Assembly: GCA_025928935.1 (NCBI GenBank)
Contig: JAICNB010000020.1
Location: forward strand, 1 to 44,787
DNA length: 44,787 bases
Direction of reading: 5' to 3'
Origin: Acidimicrobiia bacterium
Lineage (GTDB): Bacteria > Actinomycetota > Acidimicrobiia > Spongiisociales > ZC4RG35
Below are positions 16,781 through 25,473 of the stretch, in pieces (position 1 is the first letter of the stretch; every line of letters begins with the position of its first letter). A program made the position numbers and the translations under genes. Below the pieces are notes generated by a model. That model worked only from the letters and a program-made list of their open reading frames with translations, did no database searches and was not told the origin of the DNA.

Positions 16781-17065
16781 GTGGGGTGTTTGTTCCTGGC
16801 GATGATCATCATCAGCCCGCGTCTGGCGATGCTCTTCATCTGGCTGGTCTCGGATTGGGTGGATCGAGCCTTCAACGGGTGGCTGCTCCCTGTCCTCGGG
16901 ATCATCTTCTTGCCGTGGACCACGGTCCTGTACACGGTGGGCTACGTCGTTTCCGGTGGCGCGGCAGCGCCGTGGGGCATATTCGGGATCATCGTCGGCC
17001 TGTTCCTCGACATCGCCCTCCATGCACGCTCCGTGACCATGGGGCGGGACAGGTACCGAACCTGA
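16781..17065 (+). CDS. Small actinobacterial membrane protein of unknown function
   Basis: A 94-residue hydrophobic protein with three likely membrane segments (VGCLFLAMIIISPRLAMLFIW..., LLPVLGIIFLPWTTVLYTVGY, WGIFGIIVGLFLDIALHA). The pattern C-L...SPR-L...W-V-D-R-A-F-x-G-x-L-L-P...L-P-W-T-T is one I recall from many short actinobacterial membrane proteins; no function is known to me. GTG 16781 is chosen over the ATG at 16757 because AGGGAGG (16769-16775) lies 5 bases before it and the family begins at this glycine-cysteine. Confidence 0.7.
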   Translation: MGCLFLAMIIISPRLAMLFIWLVSDWVDRAFNGWLLPVLGIIFLPWTTVLYTVGYVVSGGAAAPWGIFGIIVGLFLDIALHARSVTMGRDRYRT

Positions 17066-17094
17066 GCTCATGGGGCGGCCCTAACCTGCCGCCC

Positions 17095-17604
17095 GTGTCC
17101 GACCTGGCCGAGCCCCGCATCGACCCCGAAGCAGTCATCCTGCCAGGTGTGGAGATACACGGGGACGTGACCATCGGGCCCGGAGCGTTCGTGTTGTTCG
17201 GGGTGGTGATCAGGGCCGAGCTGGACCGGGTCGAGATCGGGGCCGACACCAACATCCAGGACAACACGGTCGTCCACTGCGATGAGGACATCCCCTGTGT
17301 GATCGGGAAGAGGGTGACGGTGGGGCATGCTGCGGTCGTGCATGGGGCCCTGGTCGGGGATCGTTGCCTGGTCGGGATCGGGGCCAAGCTGCTCAATCGA
17401 TCTCGTCTCGGGGAAGGCGCCTGGCTGGCCGCCGGATCGGTGCTCACCGAAGGCCGAGAGATCCCTCCCTGGACCCTGGGGATGGGCATCCCGGCCAAGC
17501 CGGTGCGTGAGCTGACCGAGGAAGAGATCAGGAGACGGGACGAAGGAGTCGACCACTACCGGGAGCTGCGTGAGCTGTACCGCGCTCGGTTCGCGTCTGA
17601 ATAG
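17095..17604 (+). CDS. Gamma-carbonic anhydrase / hexapeptide-repeat family protein
   Basis: A 169-residue left-handed beta-helix protein with repeating hexapeptides (VILPGV, VTIGPG, VEIGAD). It keeps the three zinc histidines of the gamma class in their usual context: VVHCDED, and the pair in VGHAAVVHGA. These proteins are related to Cam carbonic anhydrase and to YrdA/PaaY, and many have weak or no hydratase activity, so the role is uncertain. TAACCT (17082-17087) lies 7 bases before the GTG at 17095, suggesting a leaderless start. purF follows after 32 bases. Confidence 0.83.
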   Translation: MSDLAEPRIDPEAVILPGVEIHGDVTIGPGAFVLFGVVIRAELDRVEIGADTNIQDNTVVHCDEDIPCVIGKRVTVGHAAVVHGALVGDRCLVGIGAKLLNRSRLGEGAWLAAGSVLTEGREIPPWTLGMGIPAKPVRELTEEEIRRRDEGVDHYRELRELYRARFASE

Positions 17605-17636
17605 GTCGACCGGCACATGCGCCCTACGATGAGGCC

Positions 17637-19067
17637 GTGGCCGAGGAGAGTGCCGTTCCGCTCACCAACGGGCCCCGCGAAGCGTGTGGGGTCTTCGCCG
17701 CATACACCCCCCACCAGCGTGCCTCGAGCCTGATCTACGTCGGCCTCTACGGTCTTCAGCATCGGGGCCAGGAGTCGGCCGGCATCGCCACCTCCAACGG
17801 GGAGACGGTCACCGTCTTCAAGGATCTCGGGTTGGTCTCCGAGGTCTTCGATGAGCCGGCGCTGGCCGGGCTCGACGGCCATCTCGGCATCGGCCACACC
17901 CGCTACTCGACGACAGGCTCCAACAACTGGGCCAACGCCCAGCCCGCTCATCGCCAAGTCGGCTCCACCAGCATCGCCCTCGGTCACAACGGGAACCTGA
18001 TAAACACCCCGGAACTGGCCGAGCGTCTCGGGATCCGTGGCGCGACCACCGACTCGGACCTCATGGCCGAGGGGATCGCCCGGGCCATCGACGACGAGCG
18101 CTCGGACCAGCGTGGGCTCGAGGTGGCCGTCATGGGAGTGGCGCCGACCTGGAAGGGCGCGTTCTCGCTGGTGATCATGGATCAGGGCCGGATCATCGGC
18201 CTCCGCGACCCCAACGGCTTCCGCCCGCTCTGCCTGGGGTCACTGCCAGATGGGGGATGGGTACTCGCCTCAGAGACTGCGGCACTCGATCTGGTGGGAG
18301 CCAGGTTCGTCCGTGAGGTGGCGGCGGGAGAGATGGTGGTGATCGACGCCGGTGGGGTGCACAGCTTCTACCCCTTCGCCGGCACCGACCCGAGACTCTG
18401 CCTCTTCGAGTTCGTCTACTTCGCCCGCCCCGACAGCCAGATGTACGGGCGCGGGATCCATGCGGCGCGACGTCAGATGGGGGAGAGGCTGGCGACCGAG
18501 CACCCGGCCGAGGCCGACGTGGTGGTCCCGGTACCGGAGTCTGGGCTGCCCGCAGCACAGGGATTCGCCGCCGCCAGCGGTATCCCCTACGCCGATGGCC
18601 TGGTCAAGAACCGCTACATCGGCCGCACCTTCATCGAGCCGAGCCAGACCCTGAGGGACCGTGGGATCCGGCTCAAGCTGAATCCGATCCCGGACAACCT
18701 GCGCGGGCGGCGAGTCGTTCTCGTCGACGACTCGATCGTCAGAGGCTCGACCACCAGGAAGCTGGTCCAGATGCTGAGGGATGCCGGCGCCAATGAGGTT
18801 CATCTCCGGGTCTCTTCTCCGCCCTACCGCTGGCCCTGCTACTACGGAATGGACACCTCGGACCGTTCCACCCTGATCGCGGCATCACTCGACGTGGAGG
18901 AGATCAGGGACCACATCGGGGCCGATTCCCTCGGCTACCTGTCGCTCCGAGGCTTGCTCGACGCCACCGGTGTGGCCGACGCCGGCTTCTGCACCGCATG
19001 TCTCTCCGGCGAGTACCCGACCGACGTGCCCGAGGCCGCCGACAAGTTCCAGCTCGAGCGGTTCTAG
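17637..19067 (+). CDS. purF: Amidophosphoribosyltransferase
   Basis: Committed step of purine synthesis: glutamine plus PRPP to phosphoribosylamine. The 476-residue protein has a 16-residue propeptide ending before nucleophile C17 (EACGVF), which must be cleaved off to expose the N-terminal cysteine; LQHRGQESAG follows. The PRPP motif is VVLVDDSIVRGSTT. Four cysteines in RLCLFEF, RWPCYYG and FCTACL match the positions of 4Fe-4S ligands in the Bacillus-type enzyme, so an oxygen-sensitive cluster is likely. TACGAT (17625-17630) ends 6 bases before the GTG: a leaderless arrangement. purM follows after 74 bases. Confidence 0.95.
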   Translation: MAEESAVPLTNGPREACGVFAAYTPHQRASSLIYVGLYGLQHRGQESAGIATSNGETVTVFKDLGLVSEVFDEPALAGLDGHLGIGHTRYSTTGSNNWANAQPAHRQVGSTSIALGHNGNLINTPELAERLGIRGATTDSDLMAEGIARAIDDERSDQRGLEVAVMGVAPTWKGAFSLVIMDQGRIIGLRDPNGFRPLCLGSLPDGGWVLASETAALDLVGARFVREVAAGEMVVIDAGGVHSFYPFAGTDPRLCLFEFVYFARPDSQMYGRGIHAARRQMGERLATEHPAEADVVVPVPESGLPAAQGFAAASGIPYADGLVKNRYIGRTFIEPSQTLRDRGIRLKLNPIPDNLRGRRVVLVDDSIVRGSTTRKLVQMLRDAGANEVHLRVSSPPYRWPCYYGMDTSDRSTLIAASLDVEEIRDHIGADSLGYLSLRGLLDATGVADAGFCTACLSGEYPTDVPEAADKFQLERF

Positions 19068-19141
19068 TGACCTGTCGCTCGAATAGTGGCCGCGTCGAGG
19101 GCCGGAGAGACGCCACAAGTACTTGCGCGACGGGTCTCTGA

Positions 19142-20116
19142 GTGCCCGACTACCGGCAGGCCGGGGTAGACCTGGGTGGTGCCGAGCGCCATGTGCGCGC
19201 CATCAGCTCCCCGGTCACCGCCACCTGGACCGACGACGTGGTGGGCGACTTCGGTGGTTTCGCCGCCGGCGTCACCATTCCACCCGGTTACGTGGAGCCG
19301 GTGCTGATGATGTCGACCGACGGCGTGGGGACCAAGCTGGAGTTGGCCCGGCGCGGCCGGCGATGGGACGGGGTCGGATTCGACCTTGTCGCCATGTGTG
19401 CCGACGACCTGGCTGCGGTCGGGGCCCGACCGATCGGCTTCGTCGACTACCTCGCCGTTGGGTCACTCGATCCAGATCGGGACCGGGCCATCGTCGAGTC
19501 GGTCGCGGCGGCTTGCCGCGTTGCGGGGTGCCCGCTCCTGGGTGGGGAGACAGCCGAGCACCCTGGGGTGATGGAGCCCGACGCGGTGGACCTGGCGGGC
19601 GCCGTCATGGGTGTCCTCGATCGAGGCTCGGAGCTCGGGCCGCACCGGGTGGGCGAAGGCGACATCGTGGTCGGGTTGATCTCCCCCAACATCCGCTCCA
19701 ACGGGTTCTCGCTGGTCCGGGCGGTCTTTGGTGACGAGGTCGATGAGAACATCGACCTCCTGCTCGAGCCTTCCGTCATCTACGCCCCAGTTGTGCTGGC
19801 CGCGGTGGGCAACGGTGGGGTCCACGCCGCGGCCCACATCACCGGTGGCGGCTTGCCGGGAAACCTGGGCCGCGCCTTGCCCCCAGGTCTGGAGGCCAGA
19901 GTCGACCCCACGACATGGGAGAGGCCCCCGGTGTTCGACCTGGTTGCCGCCCGGGGCGTGCCCGAGCCCGAGATGTGGACGACGTTCAACATGGGCATCG
20001 GGTTCTGCCTGATCATCGATCCCTCGGAGGAACGCCACGTGCTGGAGGGCCTCTCCGAGCACTCGGCGAGGGTCATCGGCGCTGTCGTTGCGGGGGACGG
20101 CGTGACAGTCGGATGA
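19142..20116 (+). CDS. purM: Phosphoribosylformylglycinamidine cyclo-ligase (AIR synthetase)
   Basis: Closes FGAM to AIR using ATP. The 324-residue protein, slightly shorter than the usual 340-350, has YRQAGVDLGGAER at the start, the ATP/metal motifs MSTDGVGTKLELA and LGGETAEHPGVM, GLISPNIRSNGFSL, and HITGGGLPGNLGRALP. GTG 19142 is the first possible start, because a TGA in the same frame immediately precedes it. A 10-bp palindrome CAAGTACTTG (19116-19125) lies in the purF-purM spacer. The stop overlaps the next gene by 4 bases (ATGA). Confidence 0.94.
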   Translation: MPDYRQAGVDLGGAERHVRAISSPVTATWTDDVVGDFGGFAAGVTIPPGYVEPVLMMSTDGVGTKLELARRGRRWDGVGFDLVAMCADDLAAVGARPIGFVDYLAVGSLDPDRDRAIVESVAAACRVAGCPLLGGETAEHPGVMEPDAVDLAGAVMGVLDRGSELGPHRVGEGDIVVGLISPNIRSNGFSLVRAVFGDEVDENIDLLLEPSVIYAPVVLAAVGNGGVHAAAHITGGGLPGNLGRALPPGLEARVDPTTWERPPVFDLVAARGVPEPEMWTTFNMGIGFCLIIDPSEERHVLEGLSEHSARVIGAVVAGDGVTVG

Positions 20117-20907
20117 ATTTCGGCGAGGCAAGCGCAGTCACCCCGGGTGAGGAGGGAGTCTGGAAGGCCGAGGTCCAGCCGGACTGGGACATCTTCGGTG
20201 TCAGCAATGGCGGCTACCTGATGGCGATCGGGGCACGGGCCATGTCCGGGTCTTCCCAAGACAGACGGCCGGTGAGCCTCACCGCCCATTTCCTACGGCC
20301 CCTCTCGGCCGGGCCGGTCGAGGTCGCAGTGGACACCCTCAAGACGGGTCGCACCTTCTCCACCATGCGGGCCACGATCGGCGCTGCCTCGGATTCGGTG
20401 GCCCTATTGGGCAGCTTCGCCGACCCTGGTGCACTGGATGCAGAGGACCTCTACGTCGGCGCTCGACCGCCCGATCTGCCCCCACCCGACGAATGCCCTC
20501 GGGCCATCCCCTCGCCAGACGGCCCGCTCCCCCCTCCCATCGTGGGCCAGTTCGAGGAGCGCATCCACCCCGAAGACGCAGGCCCGCTCCAGGGTCGCCC
20601 CAGCGGCGTGGCCCGGATGCGCGGCTGGTTCCGGCTCGACCATGAAGAGCCGATCGACGCCTTCACACTCCTCCTCGTCGCCGACGCGTTCCCACCGGCG
20701 GTCTTCAATGCCGATCTACCGCTGGCCTGGACGCCCACACTCGAGATGACCACTCAGGTGAGGGCGGTTCCGGCCGGGGGCTGGCTGCGCTGTCAATTCA
20801 CCACCAGGTTCGTGAGTGGCGGGTTGCTAGAGGAGGACGGTGAGATCTGGGACGTAAGTGGGCGACTCGTGGCCCTCTCCCGTCAGCTAGCCCTCGTCCC
20901 CCGCTGA
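20113..20907 (+). CDS. Acyl-CoA thioesterase-like double-hotdog protein (TesB-like)
   Basis: A 264-residue protein resembling the two-domain thioesterase superfamily: an N-terminal hotdog with WDIFGVSNGGYLMAIGARAM and SLTAHFLRPLSAGPVEV, and a C-terminal hotdog beginning around MRGWFRLDHEEPID with PPAVFNADLP. It probably hydrolyses a medium- or long-chain acyl-CoA; the exact substrate is unclear. The ATG overlaps the purM stop (ATGA), so it is co-translated with purM although no link to purine synthesis is evident. Its last 21 bases overlap the convergent adenine deaminase gene. Confidence 0.72.
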   Translation: MNFGEASAVTPGEEGVWKAEVQPDWDIFGVSNGGYLMAIGARAMSGSSQDRRPVSLTAHFLRPLSAGPVEVAVDTLKTGRTFSTMRATIGAASDSVALLGSFADPGALDAEDLYVGARPPDLPPPDECPRAIPSPDGPLPPPIVGQFEERIHPEDAGPLQGRPSGVARMRGWFRLDHEEPIDAFTLLLVADAFPPAVFNADLPLAWTPTLEMTTQVRAVPAGGWLRCQFTTRFVSGGLLEEDGEIWDVSGRLVALSRQLALVPR

Positions 20908-21906
20908 GACCGCCTCCAACTCCTCGACCAGAGCGGTCTTGCGTGGCCCGTCCAGGAAAGAGGACTCGATCGAGTTCCGGGCCAGGGCGATGATGGTCTC
21001 CTCCCCCAGCCCGAAGGCCTGTTGTGCCTTGCGGTAGTTGTCACCGATGTAGCCACCGAAATATGCCGGGTCATCCGAGTTGATGGACACGAGAAGACCG
21101 GCGTCCATCATGGCGGACAGCGGGTGAAGCGACATGTCCTCGACTACATGCAGCGCCACATTGGACAGCGGGCAGACCGTGAGCGGGATCTGCTCACGTC
21201 GCAACCGGTCGACGAGATCGGCATCCTCGAGACTCCTCACTCCGTGGTCGATCCGCTCGGCACCCAGCGCGTCCAGGGCGCCGCTCACGTACTCGGGTGG
21301 CCCCTCTTCGCCGGCGTGCGCAACCGCACGCAGCCCGAGCTCCCGAGCGCGGGCATAGGCCTCCTCGAACAGTTCCGGGGGGCGACCCCTCTCCGACGAG
21401 TCGATCCCCACCCCGATGACCCCATCGAGGAAGGGCTCCGCCTCCATTATCGTCGCCACCGCCTCTTCACCTGAGAGGTGGCGAAGAAAGCACAGGATCA
21501 GGTCGGCGCTTATCCCGAGTCTGCGTCGGGCATCGGAGATCGCGTCACGAAAGCCCCTCATGAATATCTCGAACCCGATGCCCCGGGCGGTGTGGCTCTG
21601 CGGGTCGAAGAAGATTTCGGCGTGCCGCACCCCGTCACCGGCGGCCTTCTCGAGGTAAGCAGCCATGAGGTCATAGAAGTCGTCCGGTGTCCTGAGGAGC
21701 GCCGCCCCCTGGTAGTAGATGTCGAGGAACGACTGCAGGTTGGTGAACCGATAAGCGGCCCGCACCTCCTCCACGTCGGCGTAGGGGAGGTCGACGCCGT
21801 TCCTGGCGGCGAGAGCGAACATCATCTGCGGTTCGAGAGTGCCCTCGATGTGGACATGGAGCTCCGTCTTGGGCAGTCGGCCGGCCAGATCGCTCAATCC
21901 GGCCAT
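20887..21906 (-). CDS. Adenine deaminase (adenosine-deaminase-like, ADE type)
   Basis: Expected to deaminate adenine to hypoxanthine, feeding xanthine dehydrogenase. The 339-residue TIM-barrel amidohydrolase has the zinc HxH (ELHVHIEGTLEP), VAHAGEEGPPEYV with the metal histidine and catalytic glutamate, ERIDHGVR, PLTVCPLSN and the zinc aspartate pair in SINSDDPAYFGGY. The segments FFDPQSHTARGI, DSSERGRPP and DDPAYFGGY match bacterial and fungal adenine deaminases of this fold more closely than adenosine deaminases. The ATG at 21906 is one base past the xdhA stop, so it is the last gene of the xanthine dehydrogenase operon. Confidence 0.83.
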   Translation of the reverse strand: MAGLSDLAGRLPKTELHVHIEGTLEPQMMFALAARNGVDLPYADVEEVRAAYRFTNLQSFLDIYYQGAALLRTPDDFYDLMAAYLEKAAGDGVRHAEIFFDPQSHTARGIGFEIFMRGFRDAISDARRRLGISADLILCFLRHLSGEEAVATIMEAEPFLDGVIGVGIDSSERGRPPELFEEAYARARELGLRAVAHAGEEGPPEYVSGALDALGAERIDHGVRSLEDADLVDRLRREQIPLTVCPLSNVALHVVEDMSLHPLSAMMDAGLLVSINSDDPAYFGGYIGDNYRKAQQAFGLGEETIIALARNSIESSFLDGPRKTALVEELEAVSAGDEG

Positions 21907-21907
21907 G

Positions 21908-24133
21908 TCACGGCAGTGCAATGTCTTGGGGGCGGACCGGGACCCTCTCGATCTCCCGACCGGAGGCGGCTCGGATGGCGGCGGCTACGGCGGCAGTGGA
22001 CGAGATGGTGGGTGGCTCCCCAACGCCCTTTGCCCCGTAGGGGCCCCATGAGCCCTCCTGCTCGATGAGCAAGGCCTCGACCTCGGGGGCATCCAGAATC
22101 GTGGGCAGCAGATAGTCGGTGAAGGTCGGGTTGAGGATGACACCCTCTCCCATCACCAGCTCCTCCATCACCGCCAGCCCCACGCCCTGGAGGATGCCAC
22201 CTTCGATCTGGCCCCGCACCGACTGTGGGTTGAGAGCCAGCCCCACGTCCTGGGCGGTGTCGACTCGCAACACCTTGACCAGGCCGAGCTCGACATCCAC
22301 GTCGACAACCGCCCTGTGCCCGGCAACTGCGAAATCGGCGTGCGCCACTCCCTGACCGTTGTCGTCGGTCATTGTGGTGGGCGGGTGTCTGAAGGTGACC
22401 GTCTCCTCCCAGTCCCCGGCCGCCAGAGCGGTCCATGGTGTCACCAGAGTGTCTCCTCGCCAGACACCCTCATCGTCGAGCACGTCACCATCGAACTGCC
22501 CCAGGATCCGCTCCCTGAGACGTTGCGCCGCCTCCAGGGTGGCCCCTCCCGAGACCTGGGTCTGACGGGACGCCGAGGTCGAGCCTGCCGAATCGATCTT
22601 CGACGTGTCGACATGGGCCACCTCGACGTGGCTGATGCCCAATGCGCTGCGGGCGATCTGGGCCAGGACGGTGACCAGGCCCTGACCGACCTCGATCGCT
22701 GCGGTCTCGACCACGGCGCCGCTGTCAGTGATCCTTACCCGGGCCTGGGCATAGTCATCAGAGCCCTCGGAGAAGCCCAGATTCTTGATCCCCAGTGCGT
22801 AGCCCACTCCCCTGGTCACATGCTGCGGCTCACTGGTCAGACCCGATCCGCCGGGTAGCTCGGTTGGGAGATCGCTCGGGCCCGCCTCGGGCAATGGCAT
22901 GGCCTGGAGGCTCTTGATCACCTCCACGGTGGGAAGGGGGGTCTGGATCACCTGGCCGGTGGTTGCCAGCGGGTGACCTGTCTCCAGCGCGTTGATCTCG
23001 CGCAGGGTGAGAGGATCCATTTCCAGGGCGTGGGCGAGACGGTCCATCTGCGACTCGTAGCCAAAGCACACCTGGACTGCCCCGAATCCCCTCATCGCCC
23101 CGCATGGCGGGTTGTTGGTTCGCACCCCCACCCCGTCGACGGCTACCGAGTCGCATGTGTAGGGGCCGACTGCGAAGTAGCAGGCATTGGCCAGAACGGC
23201 GGAGGTGGTAGAGGCATAGGCCCCCCCATCGAGGACGACACTCGCCTCGACTCTGACCAGACGACCGTCCCGATCGGCCTCGTGCCGGTAGCGGAGCCAT
23301 GCCGGGTGCCGGTGGACATGGCCTGTGAACGACTCCGATCGCCTGTAGACCATCTTCACCGGCCGGCCGGTGTGAAGGGCGAGCATGCACAGATGGATAT
23401 GGAGGTTCACGTCCTCCCTGGCGCCGAAGGCGCCGCCGATGCCGGTGGGGTGGGACCGAACCTGGTCGGGGCGGAGACCGAGGCTGGCCACGACCTGCTC
23501 CTGGTCGACATGGACGTACTGGCTGGTGGCATAGAGATCGACCCCGCCCTGACCATCGGGAACCGCCAGACCCGCCTCCGTGCCGAGCGGTGCCTGGTCC
23601 TGCATCCCTACCTCGTATTCACCCTCGACGACGACGGCGCCGCGCACGCTTTGGTCTCCACGACGGATGCGCATACGCCGGAAGACCTCGTCGCGCCGGT
23701 TCGCCTCTTCGGGGTCGGTCAGGGCTTCGAGCGGCTCGTACCCCACCTCGATGGCCGCTGCAGCACGTCGTGCCGTGTCGAGGTCCTCTGCGGCGACCAC
23801 GGCCACCGGCTCGCCCCAGAACCGGGCTTCCTGGGCCGCCAGCACCGGCTGATCGGGATGCTCCAGGCCAAACGTCGCCCGCCCGGGCACATCGTCGGCG
23901 GTCAGACAGGCATGGACTCCACCGATGGCCAGGGCAGGGGCGATATCGATGGATGCGATGCGCGCTCGGGCGTGTGGGCTGCGGACCGTCGCCGCCCAGA
24001 GCATGCCCTCGGCAGCGAGATCCTGCGCGTATTCGAACCTGCCCTGGAGCTTGGGAATCCCATCGGGACGCAATGGCGAGGTCCCGACGACACCCTGCGG
24101 GGTGCCGACCTTCCTCCCGGTGCGGGTGCTCAT
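21908..24133 (-). CDS. xdhA: Xanthine dehydrogenase, molybdopterin-binding subunit
   Basis: The large 741-residue catalytic subunit oxidises hypoxanthine to xanthine and xanthine to urate. Landmarks are GIGGAFGAREDVN and MRGFGAVQVCFGYE (molybdopterin and substrate region), EVGQGLVTVLAQIA, and the catalytic glutamate E706 in KGVGEPPT. It overlaps the Fe-S subunit gene by 4 bases (ATGA at 24130-24133) and is one base before the adenine deaminase start, so the order is xdhB-xdhC-xdhA-deaminase in one operon. The xanthine assignment rests on the purine context; the fold is shared with other molybdenum hydroxylases. No XdhC-type insertion chaperone is in the window. Symbols follow E. coli usage (A = Mo, B = FAD, C = Fe-S). 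Confidence 0.87.
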   Translation of the reverse strand: MSTRTGRKVGTPQGVVGTSPLRPDGIPKLQGRFEYAQDLAAEGMLWAATVRSPHARARIASIDIAPALAIGGVHACLTADDVPGRATFGLEHPDQPVLAAQEARFWGEPVAVVAAEDLDTARRAAAAIEVGYEPLEALTDPEEANRRDEVFRRMRIRRGDQSVRGAVVVEGEYEVGMQDQAPLGTEAGLAVPDGQGGVDLYATSQYVHVDQEQVVASLGLRPDQVRSHPTGIGGAFGAREDVNLHIHLCMLALHTGRPVKMVYRRSESFTGHVHRHPAWLRYRHEADRDGRLVRVEASVVLDGGAYASTTSAVLANACYFAVGPYTCDSVAVDGVGVRTNNPPCGAMRGFGAVQVCFGYESQMDRLAHALEMDPLTLREINALETGHPLATTGQVIQTPLPTVEVIKSLQAMPLPEAGPSDLPTELPGGSGLTSEPQHVTRGVGYALGIKNLGFSEGSDDYAQARVRITDSGAVVETAAIEVGQGLVTVLAQIARSALGISHVEVAHVDTSKIDSAGSTSASRQTQVSGGATLEAAQRLRERILGQFDGDVLDDEGVWRGDTLVTPWTALAAGDWEETVTFRHPPTTMTDDNGQGVAHADFAVAGHRAVVDVDVELGLVKVLRVDTAQDVGLALNPQSVRGQIEGGILQGVGLAVMEELVMGEGVILNPTFTDYLLPTILDAPEVEALLIEQEGSWGPYGAKGVGEPPTISSTAAVAAAIRAASGREIERVPVRPQDIALP

Positions 24134-24594
24134 CGGTCAGCCACGATCTCGGCGCCTTCCAGGGCTCGCACGATCGCGCCGTATCCGGTGCAGCGGCATA
24201 TGTTGCCGGCCAGAGCCTCTTTGATCTCGGTGGCGGTCGGGTGCGGGTTCACAGCGAAGAGATCGGCCGCGGCGACCACGATCCCCGGGGTGCAGAACCC
24301 ACACTGGACGGCGCCGGCCCGATGCATAGCCTCCTGGACAGGATGGAGCGCGCCGGGCTCAGAGATGCCCTCGACCGTGGTCACCGCCGAGCCATGGGCA
24401 TCGGCCGCCAGCACCAGGCAGGAGCAGACCAAGGCTCCGTCGAGGATGACCGAGCACGAACCGCATTCTCCCTGCTCACAGGCGCTCTTGGAACCAGGGA
24501 GACCGAGGTCGTCGCGAAGGAGATCGAGAAGGCTTCCCGGGTGGTTGACCCGGGCTGTCACCGGCTCTCCGTTGACCGTGAGCTCGACGATCAT
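24130..24594 (-). CDS. xdhC: Xanthine dehydrogenase, 2Fe-2S subunit
   Basis: The 154-residue subunit binds two 2Fe-2S clusters that pass electrons from molybdenum to FAD. The first, plant-ferredoxin-like site is CEQGECGSC plus a later cysteine (LVCSC). The second is QCGFCTPG with NICRCTGY. The ATG at 24594 overlaps the stop of the FAD subunit (ATGA), and the 3' end overlaps the molybdenum subunit in the same way. A longer open frame upstream lies inside xdhB in another frame and is not real. Confidence 0.92.
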   Translation of the reverse strand: MIVELTVNGEPVTARVNHPGSLLDLLRDDLGLPGSKSACEQGECGSCSVILDGALVCSCLVLAADAHGSAVTTVEGISEPGALHPVQEAMHRAGAVQCGFCTPGIVVAAADLFAVNPHPTATEIKEALAGNICRCTGYGAIVRALEGAEIVADR

Positions 24595-25385
24595 CTCAGG
24601 CACCGCTCCAAGAGACGACGAGCCAGAACGCCGGCGCCATGCCTCCGGTACTCCTCGGTGGACCTGTGGTCGGTGATGGGACGGACCTCCTCGGAGACGA
24701 GGCGCTGGAATTCGGCCAGATCGGCGTCCGTCGGTTTGGCGGCCGAGGAGATCATCGTCTCGGCGCGTGGGGCACGTATGGGGGTAGGCGCCACCGATCC
24801 CAGTCCGACGGTGGTGCGCCCGTCCTCGGATCTGGTGACCACAGCGCAGACGGTCGCGATCACCATTGCGTTGCGTATCCCGATCTTCCCGAAGGCCTGC
24901 CGTTCCGGCAGCTCGTCGGGGAGCTCGACTGCAGTGATCAGCTCGTCCGGGGCACGCGCGGTCTTCTTCACCCCGACGAAGAACTCGTCCCATGCGACGA
25001 GACGGCTCCCCCCTGCCGAGGTCAGCTCGATCGAGGCGTCGACGGCGGCCAGGAAGGGGTGGCCGTCACCGGCCGGGCTGGCCGTGCCCAGATTGCCGCC
25101 GATCGTCCCGGCGTTCCGGATTTGGGGAGAGCCGACCGTGCGGGCGGCCTCGGCCAGGGCCGTGGGCCCTTCCTTCTCGATCCGGCGCCAGGTGACGCCG
25201 GCCCCGATACGGGAACCATCCCATTCCCTAAGGGGCTCGAGTCTGCGCAGGCCTACGACGTTTTCGGGCCTGACGTGCCCGAAGTTGACCTCCACCATGA
25301 GATCGGTCCCGCCGGCAAGCGGGACCGCCCCATCGCTCAACCCGGCGATTGCCTCTTCGATCGACCTCGGGTGAACGATCTCCAC
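24591..25385 (-). CDS. xdhB: Xanthine dehydrogenase, FAD-binding subunit
   Basis: The 264-residue subunit of the CO dehydrogenase/XDH medium-chain family has the FAD loops PLAGGTDLMVEVNFG and AGTIGGNLGTASPAGD, and the C-terminal domain with VAPTPIRAPRAE. It passes electrons to NAD. GTG 25385 gives the standard N-terminus (VEIVHPRSIEEA); a TAACTT -10-like element lies 9 bases upstream, so the xdh genes may have an internal promoter besides read-through from the 8-oxoguanine deaminase gene that ends 88 bases upstream. Confidence 0.9.
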   Translation of the reverse strand: MEIVHPRSIEEAIAGLSDGAVPLAGGTDLMVEVNFGHVRPENVVGLRRLEPLREWDGSRIGAGVTWRRIEKEGPTALAEAARTVGSPQIRNAGTIGGNLGTASPAGDGHPFLAAVDASIELTSAGGSRLVAWDEFFVGVKKTARAPDELITAVELPDELPERQAFGKIGIRNAMVIATVCAVVTRSEDGRTTVGLGSVAPTPIRAPRAETMISSAAKPTDADLAEFQRLVSEEVRPITDHRSTEEYRRHGAGVLARRLLERCLR

Positions 25386-25473
25386 TGGCCGGAGAAGTTA
25401 GTGGAGCGATCGTCCGGCGAGGATGTTCCGCCGTTCAAGCCGCGCGAAACCGGACAGAATGGTCGAACACCGC

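Noticed and set aside
20887-21906. Adenosine deaminase assignment
   Set aside because: The DPQSHT, DSSE and DDPAYFGGY segments and the operon with xanthine dehydrogenase fit adenine deaminase better, though the folds are the same.
22973-24676. 567-residue and neighbouring 594-residue open frames on the plus strand
   Set aside because: They lie opposite the xanthine dehydrogenase genes, whose frames carry all expected cofactor motifs; these are mirror frames.
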